NCBI GenBank assembly: GCA_010645155.1
Contig: JAAGOF010000046.1
Coordinates: 702,921 to 766,920 of the forward strand
From: Tigriopus japonicus
Lineage: Eukaryota > Arthropoda > Copepoda > Harpacticoida > Harpacticidae
Direction of reading: 5' to 3'
Length of the DNA: 64,000 bases
The position numbers and the translations under genes are program-made. The stretch's first letter is position 1; the number at the start of each line of letters is the position of its first letter. Shown piece by piece: positions 13,701 to 25,887 of this stretch. A model generated the notes under the pieces. It was not told the DNA's origin, did no database searches, and saw nothing but the letters and a program-made list of their open reading frames with translations.

Positions 13701-16700
13701 AGCCATCATGGCGAGGTGAGATATTCGGGTTCGATCGAGTTTCTCTTTCAAGACTGCCTCCATCGACAAACAATGAATGCTTTCAGCCTCTCATGGGCAG
13801 AATAGATAGAATAAGCAAAGGCAGGCACTCTCGGATGGATGTCGTTTATTAGTGTTATGAGATAGGACTACGTTCGTATTGCGACCTCTTGTGTTATGGA
13901 TATGGATAATGAAAGGGTTATGCTCAGATTTTCCGTCGAGAGTTCATTGTAGAAGTTGTTGAGATCAATTTGACATGTTTATGCATTGATCAAATTCAAA
14001 GGTCAAGTAACTAGGGAGCACTTGATCTCAATTTTGTTTCCTTGGAGACACATTTTACCAAAGGCTTTCTGCCAATCACGGTTTGTCTAAGAAATACCCG
14101 ATACTCGATTTAAGATTCTCAACTCATCCCAGCATTATATCCAAGATTAAGAAATTCATCTAGACAAAGAAGTGATTTGCATCACTTTCGTTGCGTAATC
14201 TAATCGATTACCAAAGTGCCAGTGACGTCATGGAATATTTGAGTCTTGCTTGTTGATCTGAATGTCCCAAGGGATACAACTTAAGTTCCTTGGCAGCATT
14301 CTGATAAGTTGCCAAGTGACGTCATCGCTGCAACAACAGTTCAAGAAATTGATCCAATAGTGCACAAATCAAACAATCTCCCCCATAGAGGACAGTGAGT
14401 GCACTTTCAATACTTTTCACTTCCATTGATACCGCAAAGTAAACTTGAAACCATTGAAAAAAGGTCCATTGGAAAAACGATCTTTTTGCGGAGAAGTGAG
14501 TTCGTTTTGCTTTCCAAAGTTCCGCCATGAGGTTCAATCGAACCGAATAAATTTTACTCTGGCGACTCACTGAATTGAGTACATCGATAACACGGCTAAT
14601 GTTAAAGCTAAAAAGGACACTTTAAGTGATTGAAACCAGAGCTATGGCAATCGAAACACGGAAGAAAAACTTTTCCCTGATACGTTAGACTTCAGACATT
14701 TTTCTCCTCAACCTCCAATTTCTTGAAAGATGTTATCTGAACCAAAATGCAGTGAAACTCAATGCTTATGGCGTGGGTTTGATTTTAGTATATTCAAGCT
14801 TCCCTTAATCATTACAACATGCGACCTTTAAAGAAATTTTGGATGCAATTTTAACAAGGAGATATTCCAGTAAAAGACAAAAATATGCTTTTCTATTTTT
14901 GCATTTTTTATCTTATAACTAACTCTCTTTTGCTGGTCTATCCTCTAGCATGAACAATCAAATAGTTTCTGAGTGACAAATAACGCAAAATAAGACCACC
15001 AAAAAAACGTGGTTTTCTAAGTTTAATGATGTACTCAGGCCGATATCAGTGCAAAAAACCAATGCTCAAATCTTCACTTTTTTTGGATGTGTACTTGTAA
15101 TCATAATTGTTAATTATGAATCAAACTAATCAATCAAACAATTATAAAATTGACAAATGATCCAAAAATATTATCTCTTTTTTCCACATTCCAATCATGT
15201 TAAAGCCGGAAAAAATAGCTATTGAAGCCGCTGGAGAATATCAAATTCAACCCCCATGATGTTGTCTTTGCAATTCGCATATTTAGATAATTAGGTATAA
15301 TCGATGTTCACTCGTTTGAAAACTTTTGGCTCTAACATTATGCCATTGAGGTCCATTTTATTCAAAGTTTGTTGTGCACAATTTTCTCAACCTTTTTTCG
15401 CCAATCGTCCGGCAGGTTTCGAATGAAATGAAACATTCTCAGAATGCGACATGTTTTGTGGTTACAACAAAGGAAATTCGACACCTCGAAATTAGAACTT
15501 GTCCAAAGAAACTTGCGAGAACTTGCGTGGTCTTTTACGTCACAAATGGATTTGCAGTTGAGGAGATGGCGATCCCGAAAAGTCGTCTTTGTAGTTCGAA
15601 TGAAAGCCATTTCACCTTTTCGCTTACAAAGGAAGTGGCTGTCCATCAAGGGAACTGAATGAACCTCACTTCTGAACACGTCAATCGAAGAAAAGGCATC
15701 AAGGAACCTGCTCAATTTTGGGGTGCACACAGTTTATGCTAGACACTGCCATTTGAAATTGTCAGGCTTCATGAACAGCCAAAAAAAGCCGCCTTTATGG
15801 ATGACGCCCAAACCCATATTTTTCATTGTCAGGAAGTGTGAGCACCGTTGGCAAACATGTCACAAGTGATTTGGATTCTCTGTTCGGGATTCATTGTTCC
15901 ATTTTCCGGGTTTGGCGTGTTAAAACCCCAAGTTTTGGGCGAAATTGAAGAGCTAGAAACTGAAAAAACAAACACATGTAAGTCCTTCATTCTCCCTTAA
16001 CAAAAAATTGTTTGCGCTCGTACACGGATAAACTTGAGAGGGGGTTTTGCCATAACGTAGCCTGACTTTAACAAAGCCTTCGCCTCAAAAACCAGTCTCA
16101 CTCAGCAATCAATTGTCAAAAAGGCCATTCTCTAGGGAGGCCATTTCGGGATCCTCGCTGAGTTGGAAGCAAGACAAAGGCCAGACAAAGTTTGTCAAAC
16201 AGATACTACGAGCAACGACCATTGCACATATCTTGTTCCACGTTTGCTTCGAAATACAACTTGTTTTTTCGTATGTTGATTGGCTGCAAATCTGAAGTTG
16301 ATTGGAGACGCTCAAGAAGAATCTGAATTGATTTTCAAAAAATATTTTCATTACCTTTGGGTGAAGGCGTTCACAAAAACAACAACACTATCGTACGTTT
16401 TGTTAGATTTTGGTTGAAGAATAAGACAAATTTTCTCGAACCAATTCAGTCATTGAAGGATCAACTAACCTAAATGAAAACGTTTTACAGCAATGTAATT
16501 AGTGCCTTCTGTGAGAGGTCTTGTCATGAATCTTGCAGAAGCCTTGAAAGGGATAGATTGGGTTTAGCCAGATAAATCCTTAAAAGTACAAGAGCAACAA
16601 GATTGGCCCTTTGCTGAGATTTGTACTTTTGACGTTGTCCATTGTGGCGATATCAAATGCTCAAGAAATTTTCCCAACCTCCAGCTTGAAATGAAGTTTT

Positions 16701-19700
16701 GGTTACTAAGCAACCTGTCAAGAAATGAAAACAAAGAATGCTGCTTCGTCTGTCTATTTCTCCTTTGTTTTCATATTTTATCAAGTGAACCCTGTATTTC
16801 GAACAAAAACTCTTGGAACGTCGCTCTTTAAGAGTGTGCTGAAGTTTGAATATTGGAAATAAGTTAGTATCTCAAACGGGACAATCTTTGTTTCGAGATT
16901 GTATCCTTGATTTTTATGGCAATCCAAGGTTCATATTTCTGAAGAGCTTCTTATGCTTTGAAATCAACAAAGATTCAATTTCAGAAATGCGCAGCTCTCA
17001 ATCGTGTCATACGCAAAACGACAATGAGAAACACTTTCTCGTACAATAGGTCGAAAAAATGTGGTTGCCACTCAACGCCAAAAAAACCTCTTTATTTCTT
17101 TCGTACGGCAGTATTCTATTCAAAAGAGAAAGGATTGGGACAAATAAAGAAATAGTTTTCATATCTTCAACGTCAAACGAATATTAGATTCCTCATAAAA
17201 CACGCATTCCCAAAATAACTCTCAACCCATCGAAGAGAATGAGGAAAAATGTCTGACAGTGACGATGATTTCTGATAGACCACGTGGGGAACAAAATCTG
17301 TTCAAGCTCAAAGTCCCACTGACAAAAGATCACATCAGAAGATGCCGAGCGTCTTCATTGACTTTTTATTTCAAGCACGAGCCTCAGAACTTTCGGGACC
17401 ATGCCCCATCGTTTTATTGTTGTGACAGTGAGATTCCCCAGGGGGACTTTCTCTCGGGGAGCCTCTTTTACCAAGTTGGATTAAAACGGAAGAACAGCGA
17501 CTAGAAATAATGGAACGCATCTTCAACATGCTTTGAAATATTGTGAGGTCTTGACTGTCGTGTATTTTGATCGTAAAAATGCCCTCGACCTTTGACATGT
17601 GCAATACAAACATCCTTCAAAGTTCAAGGTCGATAATTCTTGAACCTGAACCATGAAGGCCAACATACTTTGGTTTAAACAAATTGAGGCAAACGTAACA
17701 AAATGAAATCAAAGCAGATTGAGTACATCAAGACAGAGGTCATTTAACCCAGCAGTAAAAATATAGTAGATACCACTTCAAAAAAACGCATAGGTGGGGT
17801 GCAATTATGTTGTAGATACCATTGATTGTAATATGGTTTCACTCATTGAATCGGTTCATGAGAAGTATATTCAAGCCTTAAGAATCAATTGGCTTGTTCT
17901 TTTTATGGCATGGGTCAGGGCTTTGTAATTCTAAAAAGCCGTACATTTGATGTTGGTGCTTTGCTGAGAAATATTTTGTAAAGTGTAGAGTTGTATTTGT
18001 GACGTTTCCAAGTTCATATTTAAAACATCTATGAAAAATTTCTCTTCATTCAAAAACATTTTTTGGCTCTGATCATGTGTAACCGTAACTAAAGGAAGAC
18101 AAATTTTTACCCTTGGAAGTAAGTTCGAATCCAAACGATTTACCTTGTAGAGATTTTGACAACTCTTATAGTTTTAAATGACTCACATCACTTCAGGTTG
18201 GTTATTTGCTCTTCATCTACCTTTCAAAAACACTTTTCGTAAAATCTTGATTTTGACTTCAATGTTACGTTCAAAAAATATAATCAATAAACTTGTAATG
18301 GAGTTGCCTATGGAAAAGTTTCAAACTCATTATTATCAATTATTTTCCTTGTGCCCCATAAATAAATCATACGCCAATCTCAAATAATGTGCATCTCCAA
18401 ATATAGTTTATGAACAAATACTGCAACAAACGAAAAATATAGCCTTGAAGAGAGACGTGAGTGCGCTTCACAATCAGATTGATGAGAGTTGAGCAATAAC
18501 AGAGTTATTGAATTAATGGACATTTTTCATTCCAATATTGGATCACCTTGGAAATGTGCGTGCTAGTGCGCAATAGCTGATCCACTTGCATTCATTTAAG
18601 CTCGATAAAAGCTCAGGAAATACACCCAGGATCTCTGATCTTGGCGGGAAAACCCGCTTTTGAGCTAATCATCAGAACGCCCAATTTTCACATCTCTGTT
18701 TATGTCAGATTCCTTTTGGCAAACTCGCCAACTTGTTCTCTCCACTCGGTTTCTTTCCTCTGTAGTCGTGTTTTTATACCAATCATGGAGACGAGTATGC
18801 TATGTTGCATTTTGTATGGTGATTGAGAATGAATGTAGCTGAACATCTGGACACTTTTCCCAAATCTTCTTTGGTCTTTAGTTTAAGATAGAACACGAGT
18901 CTTGGATAAACCTTTGACAAGGCCATCCAGACACTCGGTTTTCCAAAGAACGGAGTAAAGCAAAAAGAGTAATTGGATTTTTTTCTTCTGCAAATGAGGA
19001 ACTGGAATTACGAACGAATACGCATATACAAACAGACGAGCTTCATGAAGAACTTCCTGTGGTTCACGAGGCATCTAGGAAAGCTTGATTCCTGCATTTT
19101 GTGTACTGATTTCTTATCCAAAGTCTGTGGTCCTTTTTTAAACTTGCTTTCGATTCTTGTGAACATTCAATCGTACCAAAGGTGATAATGTTTCCGTGTG
19201 ATCATGTTGATGAGGAATTGTATGAGAACGTGATAAATGAGAACATTATCAGAGAATCGCAATTCCTGAGATAAAGGTATATGAGGAGAGTGTAGCATTG
19301 CGTGTTTTCAAGAAGGTTTTGTTTACGTAGAGAGGGATATGGAGAAGAGTTCTACATAATAGTGCAAGAACTTGAATCCCCTCAAGTTCCACAGAGGGTT
19401 TGCGTTTTACTAAGAAGGCCAATTAGAAAATAAAGTGCTTTTATATAAACTAGCTTTAAATTCTTTTTGCGACCGAAAACATAACCTGAACATGGAGTAA
19501 CAATGGAAAGGCTGTTTTTTCTCTAACTCAAAATTGAATATTGAATGTAAAAAAGTTGACCAAGGAAACTCAATAGATTGCATAAGCACAGTCTGAACCA
19601 ATGTACTATTGAAGGACGGAGAACATGGCAGTTCTTCAAGTTTCTTATATCGTGTAATGAATTGGAGGAACGACAAATACGTTGAGTGGCATTTGAGAGC

Positions 19701-21205
19701 CTCTCACAACTAATTCGAATCCCTTAGACCTTCGATACAAAATCGACTACCGAATATTTCTTTGTAACTTGTATTGGTTGGTTTGTACAATTTCCAAGCC
19801 AATTACAATAACAAGAGTCTCTTGTTACCATTTTCCACCAACTGACTTTTAAGGGTCAAGTTCTTGTACGTTGTCAAGATATTTGAGCAAACGGATCAAA
19901 ACGAACAAAGGTCTTCTGAGAAACAGTCGAAGAACACGAGCTACATTTGAAGAGGTTTGGACCAAGAGAGCAAGGAAGTCCTCGTAAACTATTACACGTT
20001 GATTGATCCAAATCCTATTTCTGTTCATTTGAAGTGTTCACTGAGGTGATCGGGAATTAGAGCCTCTTCCTTTTCTGAGATAAAACGCTTTGAAGTCTGA
20101 AAAGTCCCTTGAAAATAAAACATCAAAGCGCGTTATTTCATCAGTCCCCGAAAAGGTAGTTCGTCCTCTCTTTACACTAACATCATTGCCTTGGTGTCTG
20201 CCGAATGGCCTTTCCTTCTAACAAAAGATCAAAAAAAGAAGGTCCACACCATCTTGTCCACAAATCCAATCCTTTGTTCTCTGTTCCCTTTCCAGCCCAT
20301 TGGCCATTTGGAAGACGTTGGAGAATTGGACCGGCTGGACAGCCGGGCTATTCGTGAACGATACCGAGGTCTGCCATTTCGACAACCGCTCCGAGACTGA
20401 CCCTCCTCTCAATGACGAAGACATCAGTCCCACGTGTCTCCTCAAAGAGATCATCATGACCCGGCTAAGTGACCTGCAGACCTGCAAGGAGAACCTGCCG
20501 GAATCCGGACGGACCGGCTACTCCTGTTTCGTGCTGCTCTTCCAGTTCATGCTTCCTATGATCACGCTGTGTATAGCCTACTACCAGATCTGCCGGACCT
20601 TGCGTCTCCGCCTGGAGCAACGTGTGCGCCAAAGACAGGCTAACAGCATGAAGCACGATGGTTCCCGACGGAATTCGGTGCTCAAGCGGAACGACGAGCG
20701 ACGCGAGCGGAACATAATCCGCCTAAAGCGCACCATCAAGCTCTTGTGCTGGATTGGGGCCATCTTCTGCATCTGTTGGTTGCCCTTGAACATCCTGAAT
20801 GCTGTGACCGACGCGATAGATGTGTTTTCGGATCTGTCGGACGAGACGTTTTGTCTCATTTATGCCGTTTGTCACGTGTTGGGCATGTCGAGTGCGTGCG
20901 CCAATCCGGTCATTTACGGATTCCTGAACGAGAACTTTGCCAAAGAATTCGCGGCCATTGGACACTGGTGGTCGGATGGCTTCCGATGGGTGGGCAAGGT
21001 GGTTGGACTTTTGCCCAAATCTTCCTTGACATCTAACGGGGATGGTTATAACAACAATGATGAATTGGTCAACAATGGAGCCATTGGCACCCCAGCCACG
21101 GTAGCCGTGTCCGTAATGGTTGAGGACAAGAGTGTGGAGCACCTTCCGCTCACGAGCGAACCGGAAAAACGAGAGACCATTATCAAAATGGGGGCTTTCG
21201 TGTGA
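10505..21205 (+). CDS. Neuropeptide F / Y-type receptor (rhodopsin-class GPCR), 5'-partial
   Basis: Coding join 10505-10744, 13531-13715, 20296-21205 gives 444 residues and a TGA stop. It reads as a seven-transmembrane peptide receptor at the plasma membrane. TM2 ends NLAISDLMLCLITMPLT, TM3 contains the stretch LQATSVFVSTISITAIALDR, TM4 ends in ASPLAIW, TM6 has CWLPL and TM7 has NPVIY. These are hallmarks of the NPY/NPF receptor branch, which couples to G proteins and regulates feeding and related behaviour in arthropods. The third residue of the DRY motif is R (DRR). The extracellular N-terminus and start codon are not in the found exons. An in-frame ATG at 10481 sits inside the polypyrimidine tract of a good acceptor and is less likely to be used. 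Both introns are GT-AG and the phases agree. The exact receptor subtype is inferred. Confidence 0.85.
12236..12243. repeat. Left 8-bp target-site duplication
   Basis: CCTACGAT directly precedes the CAGGGTGGGC terminus and is repeated exactly at 13320-13327. Eight base pairs is the diagnostic duplication length for hAT transposons. Confidence 0.88.
12244..13319. mobile_element. Non-autonomous hAT-superfamily DNA transposon
   Basis: The 1,076-bp element begins CAGGGTGGGCATTT and ends with the exact reverse complement AAATGCCCACCCTG, a 14-bp terminal inverted repeat of hAT type. It is flanked by perfect 8-bp duplications (CCTACGAT). Just inside the left end are six copies of TGTCCAAAA (12283-12354). 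Just inside the right end are five copies of the reverse complement TTTTGGACA plus one forward copy (13205-13289). Such subterminal arrays are typical binding sites for hAT transposase. The interior is AT-rich with no transposase-like frame, so it must rely on an enzyme made elsewhere. The perfect duplication suggests a fairly young insertion. Confidence 0.88.
13320..13327. repeat. Right 8-bp target-site duplication
   Basis: Exact copy of CCTACGAT immediately after the element's terminal CCCACCCTG. Confidence 0.88.
13531..13715 (+). CDS. NPF receptor exon: TM3, ICL2 and start of TM4
   Basis: Starts after acceptor GGTTTTCAG, phase 0, and ends after the first two bases of a codon before donor GTGAGA. 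It encodes the conserved TM3 cysteine (VACRLIG), the segment ATSVFVSTISITAIALDR, a DRR triplet in place of DRY, an acidic second intracellular loop (GSEQESPEDM) and most of TM4. The S-T-I-S-I-T-A-I-A-L-D-R stretch is among the most conserved in NPF/NPY receptors. Confidence 0.88.
13716..20295 (+). other. Receptor intron 2, nothing else recognised
   Basis: A 6.6-kb GT-AG intron, phase 2. Short frames occur on both strands (for example overlapping ones around 15362-15730), but none shows a domain, splice context or codon bias that would support a nested gene. Confidence 0.65.
20296..21205 (+). CDS. NPF receptor last exon: end of TM4 to C-terminus
   Basis: Starts after acceptor CCTTTCCAG. The split codon AG|C continues the family motif ASPLAIW. 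A long second extracellular loop follows with three N-glycosylation sequons (NWT, NDT, NRS) and several cysteines, of which the one in TCKENLP best fits the usual disulfide partner of the TM3 cysteine. TM5 is followed by a highly basic third intracellular loop of about 45 residues. TM6 has CWLPL, TM7 has NPVIY, then FLNENFAKEF (helix 8) and a tail of about 80 residues ending GAFV. The stop is TGA at 21203-21205. An AATAAA lies at 21605, but in AT-rich DNA that is weak evidence for the transcript end. Confidence 0.9.
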
Positions 21206-22699
21206 TTAGTGGGTCTCTCCAGTTCAAAGCTCTATAGAGGAGACACCTGTAGTACTCTGAACTCCAAATTACATGTTGCGTCTATCGAAGTTGTGGCTCA
21301 GTACTTTTGTCAATCGTGGGATATTCCCATCACCATACATGTAATGCAATACATGGCGCTTTTACGATGTTGAATCGGTGGTCTTTATTGGTTTACACAA
21401 TGTTCATGACTTGCTAGGATGATGAGACAAGCCTAAAAATGATGCAAGGCATGTAGAGTAATAATTTCATTTACGAAGGCTAACGCCATGTATTTGGCAG
21501 ATTCACCAAATCAATTTTGTAGTGCTCTTAGTTTGAAGATAAGGCAAGACTCAATCGCTCTGGCTCAAAGAAGTTTTTTATTGGAAGTTGTTCGCAACTA
21601 AAAAATAAATTGGAAACCCACTGAACCAACCTTCTTAATGGAGTTGAACGCTTGAGATTGGAAAAAGAAGAAGGGGAAAAAACTTACTGTAAATCTTCAA
21701 TGTAGCTTGGAATCTGTCACTAATTGAAAAAAAATGTCCGCAAAAGAATCGATATCCAATTTCTCGAATCGATTTGTCGCTTTTTAGTGCGATTTAATTT
21801 TAAGGTTTTCAATCATAAAATATATATTTTACAGAAGATGATACATTGAATTTACAGAACGATGAGCTTGTTGAATAGAAAACAATTATCTGATTGATAA
21901 GTCCTTCAAAAGTCAAGACGCAAAGTCATTTTCATTGGTATAGAACTGTTTCTTCTTCCTTTTTTTCGTTTTGCTAGGTTTCATTGATTAACTATTTGGT
22001 TTCTTCAAAGCTTTTAATTTTCTTCTCGTAGAGTTTTGGCTTTCAAATCCATGATATCCTAGAAAAAAAAGAAAAAAAATAACTCTCTTGTGCTCATTAA
22101 GAGGACAATCAGCCAAATATTTGATCGGGGGCTCGAAATTTACTTGTTAGTACTTGGGGCCCAAGGGTGGTCTTTGATAGGTTCTGGAGCTATGGGGAAA
22201 GGGTAAAAAAGTGGGCCCGAGAGCATCCAAAGTACTGTACTCGAAGGCCCAGAGCCCCCAACCTGGGCCTTGACCCAAAAGCTGTCGCCGACTCTTGTTC
22301 TCTACGGCCCTTTAACGAATAGCTGAGTGGGAGGTCACTGTACTAATACATCCAACCGCCAAAACTGCAACTTGACACAAAAGTTTGACCTATTTTCGAA
22401 CTTCTCAATATATATACTGGACACGGAAGAACAGAATTTTTGTGTCATAAAGCTCAGAGGTTACACATATTTTCTATTTCACTGGCTACGCTTAAACCAC
22501 TTGCCTGGTTTCTAAGAAAATAGAGGAAACTTTATTTTCTTTATTAAGACTTTCAGTCCGTAAGATAGTAAAAACAGAAGAGCATATGTTCTTAATTAAG
22601 AATACATAATTTCATGTTATTGGTTGCACGTTCGATAAATTAATGTCAAAAAAAACATGGAAAGACCAAGGCAAGAAAAAAGCCTTCCCATAAAAACCG

Positions 22700-22985
22700 A
22701 GTGCTTGTTTTGTTTCTTCTGGAGTCAGAACATAACTTGGCTGCAGTGATCTCATCAAGGCTGTCCGCTGTCAGGGGATATTGCCGCTCCAGGAACAAGC
22801 ATAAATTTTTACCCCACCCTCGGGAATGTCCGTAGGTTTGCCCATTTAAGCTGTCAAAAACTGTAACAACTGCGTGTAAATTAACACTACACGCCACTGG
22901 TCCCCTGGCAAGTCCGGGATTCGAACCGGAGATGAGGCGAGTAGTTGGCGATTGCTCAACACCTTCGCTGCGACTGCTTGTCTTG
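22700..22985 (-). mobile_element. tRNA-derived SINE-like element
   Basis: On the minus strand the 5' end (near 22985) reads like a tRNA. An A-box-like stretch (CGCAGCGAAGGTGTTGAGC) is followed about 30 bases later by a B-box CCGGTTCGAATCCCGG. A non-tRNA body of about 200 bp follows, ending near 22700 in an A-rich segment (AGAAACAAAACAAGC). The acceptor-stem pairing is imperfect and the body extends well past a tRNA, so this is a SINE and not a functional tRNA. Exact ends are uncertain because no target duplication was located. Confidence 0.6.
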
Positions 22986-24600
22986 AAAAAACAAGCGCAT
23001 CGTAGTCCCTAGAAAGAATTTTTTATGTTCTTGCTTCATTTCTTATTTTTGTCTCCCTGTCTTCAGTCAAAAAAGTAGTTTAAAAAAATAGTTTTTATCA
23101 GTTAATTTGAAAACGTTTATCCCTACAGTATGAGACATTCCCTATTTTGATGTAAATTTGGTGACATCTCCCAAGAGATTTTTGGAAACGCGATTATTTC
23201 AAATCTTAAATTTCTTTTGATCAACTTTTAAAGCACAGTTTAATTAGTTGACTTTTCAACTTTTGGCAATGGGTTCAATTTGAAGAATGATGGACTAGTG
23301 ATGGACCGAAAGACTTTTTGGTCACGATGATCGAAAGAACAACTCGAGCTCCTTTTTTGGAGCCCACAAGTTTTTGCACATCATTGTAAAATTTGGAAAA
23401 ATGTTCTTGTGCATACATGGATGCACAAGTCGGAAATTACAATTGTATTTGTAGAGTGAAGCTAATCTTACCAAGATATACGTAAGTTTACGTTCATGTT
23501 GACATTGGATCACGTCCTTCCTTACTGATTCGTAGAACATGTTTCCATGTCTTGGCAAAGCTCAGACAGAAATCACCATACATTGACCAAAGGGTACGTG
23601 TCTTCTTTCATCGAAGCCAATGGGTAATTGGAATACTAGCGATAAGAAAAGAAGCAGTACCTTTTATTTTGAGGTTTTCCTCCTCCAAGGTTGACAAATC
23701 TTTCTTATTCCATCTTGATTCAAGAGTGCTGAGGTAAAGTGAAAAAAGGAAATAAAGTTAACTTGAAGTTTAATCAATCACGTTTAAGAGACAGAGCTAT
23801 TTTGATGAAATACTTAATTCTGAAAGGCTTAGGGATGTATGTCTCACTTTATGGTCCGATTTCAAACATCGAATAAATTTAAAAACAAAGGGCGAACGAT
23901 TTTAGTCAAGAAATGTTTGTTGAAAGAGAGAGAGGCGCGTTTAACACAAGTTTGGTGAGACTTGTATGTCTCTACAGTAATTTTTATTTTTTCATCTATT
24001 TTTTTGAGCTCCCCATTTGACAAAGAGATCACAAACGCTTATTTTTAAATTGTAAAATGTGAAATATTTGAAAAAAAAAATCACAAATGCTTGATTTATT
24101 ACTTGTACAATGTGGAATATTTAAGCAAAATGAGAGGTTAAAACAAAAGTGACGTAAAGGCATTCTTCAATTTTCGAAGGATAGCCAATATTATTTCAAA
24201 CACACATAATTGGTTTTACCACAAGAAAGCGCTTTGAGATCAATACTTGTTTAAAATTAAACTACTAAGCGTCCTAATAGCCCTAAAGTTCGGCCTTGCG
24301 ACGATAAACATGCACACAATATCATTGCCGAAGGAGCAGAGAACACCAGAGATAAAGCAAGCGTCGTATTTTTGATAAAACTCCGAGTCTTCTCTTTGAA
24401 AGCCATGACGAAATAAAACTACAGAAAATTTCCTAAATGATTTTCGGACTATTTGTTTTTTTTTCAATTCACTATTATTCAAAGATGTTTTTTTTTTACT
24501 TTGCGACTCACTTAGCTTCTAGGAATTATAATGATGTAAAAACAAATACTTTTAAAACAAAAGTAATCATGCTTTTATAAAACAACACCACTTAAAATGG

Positions 24601-24671
24601 TAGGGGAAGATAATCGAATCTAAAACCTTTTCGCAATAGGAAACGGCGCTAACCACGCCACCACGTCTCCA
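24601..24671 (-). repeat. Degenerate tRNA-like or SINE fragment
   Basis: The minus strand reads GGAGACGTGGTGGCGTGGTT and then AGCGCC, a close match to a tRNA D-arm and A-box (GTGGCGTGGTTAGCGC). It is followed at B-box distance by TAGATTCGATTATC, a damaged T-arm. Several stem positions do not pair, so a functional tRNA is unlikely. Confidence 0.4.
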
Positions 24672-25405
24672 TTACATAACATTTATCATAACGAGTGTTC
24701 TTCAGGAAGGGTAATAATAGAGACGCTTTAGGCCTCTAGGTAACACGAGTTTCAAGCTTGGAATGCTAATGCTTTGGAGATTTACCCCAGCTTATGCTCC
24801 ACCTATTGGAACATCTTTAAACTTGCATAAACATATCTTAATGAAGCCAGGTACGAGAACAATGATAGTAACTCGGAAGAAAGTAAATGAGCAAAACATA
24901 TTTGGAATTTCCAAAAGGTGGTAGATTCAAAATAATTTTACTCTATACTTCTTTGACACAAAAAGGATGACGAAGAAAAGCAAACGACCATGTCACATTC
25001 ACTTTTCCTTTCAGAAAAAAGATTGTCATTCTAGGCCGCCGGGGGAGATATAAAGACCAAAGATGGGTGACTTTTCAAGCAAGTTAGAACGTGATCTCAT
25101 TCACTTCTCTTGAGAGCTTCTTTGAATCGATTCCCTGTCTGAGCTGAGAGAATGAGACATGCATGCATGTGTGATGTTGTAACTGAACTATTTTAGAAAG
25201 ACTTTCGAAAAGTAGGCACAAAAATGAACGGGCAAGCTTTTCGGAAGCGATTCGGAAGCAGAGAGCGTTTCCAAGTCAGTCGAGCACTTTTCCTCCAATC
25301 TCTTCGTTCAACCCCTTTTCGAATAAATGAGCCTCTGCTAATTTTCTGTATTTTTTTTTTGCGGATTCTTTATTACCGCTACTTATTACTTACTTACTTA
25401 CGTTA

Positions 25406-25439
25406 TTTCGTTCCTAGGATCTAATGAAGACGATGATGG
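25406..25439. repeat. 34-bp direct repeat, copy 1
   Basis: Begins TTTCGTTCCTAGGATC and matches 25854-25887 exactly in the same orientation, 448 bp away. It adjoins the SINE-like element at 25440 and is probably its tail. Confidence 0.75.
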
Positions 25440-25570
25440 ATTGAAGGATTTCTCCCGACAGCTTCAATCCGACCCCCAACAGGATTCGAACCTACGCCGT
25501 CTGGGGAAGCACTTACACTCGGCACTTTTAAGAACGCACCAGTATTCGTGGCCACTCTGGCTTCCTTAAT
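25440..25570 (-). mobile_element. tRNA-Leu/Ser-like SINE
   Basis: The minus strand carries an intact B-box (GTAGGTTCGAATCCTG) preceded by a long variable-arm-like segment (CCCCAGACGGC) and an A-box-like GAGTGGCC. This resembles a tRNA with a long variable arm. The part beyond the tRNA-like head continues through ATCCTTCAATCC into the 34-bp sequence at 25406-25439, which recurs at 25854. Limits and family are inferred. Confidence 0.5.
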
Positions 25571-25853
25571 TAACAGCTTGAAGTAACAACTTTATGGAAA
25601 AGAACAAAAATATGTAAGCATGAATTGTAAATATATATATTCGTAACAAAGGAAAAGGTGAGCATTATTTTTCGTGCAAGATTTTTTTGCAAAAATTACA
25701 AAGTTTGAGATCTTGCAAAGCTCTTGAAAATTTATTAGGAAAAGAAGAGGTATCAAATAAAAGCAAAATTTTGAATATTTGGAATCAGATTTATTCACAA
25801 ACCAGACTCATTCCCATTTCAAATAAACCTCTTTGGGAAAAGAAAATGACCAT

Positions 25854-25887
25854 TTTCGTTCCTAGGATCTAATGAAGACGATGATGG
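25854..25887. repeat. 34-bp direct repeat, copy 2
   Basis: Exact copy of 25406-25439 with no tRNA-like head next to it. It may be the 3' fragment of a second SINE of the same family. Confidence 0.75.

Noticed and set aside
15362..15730. 122-residue minus-strand frame in receptor intron 2
   Set aside because: Plus-strand frames overlap it fully, and nothing in it resembles a known protein.
22890..22990. Functional tRNA gene on the minus strand
   Set aside because: The B-box is good, but the acceptor and T stems have mismatches and the element extends far beyond a tRNA; a SINE fits better.
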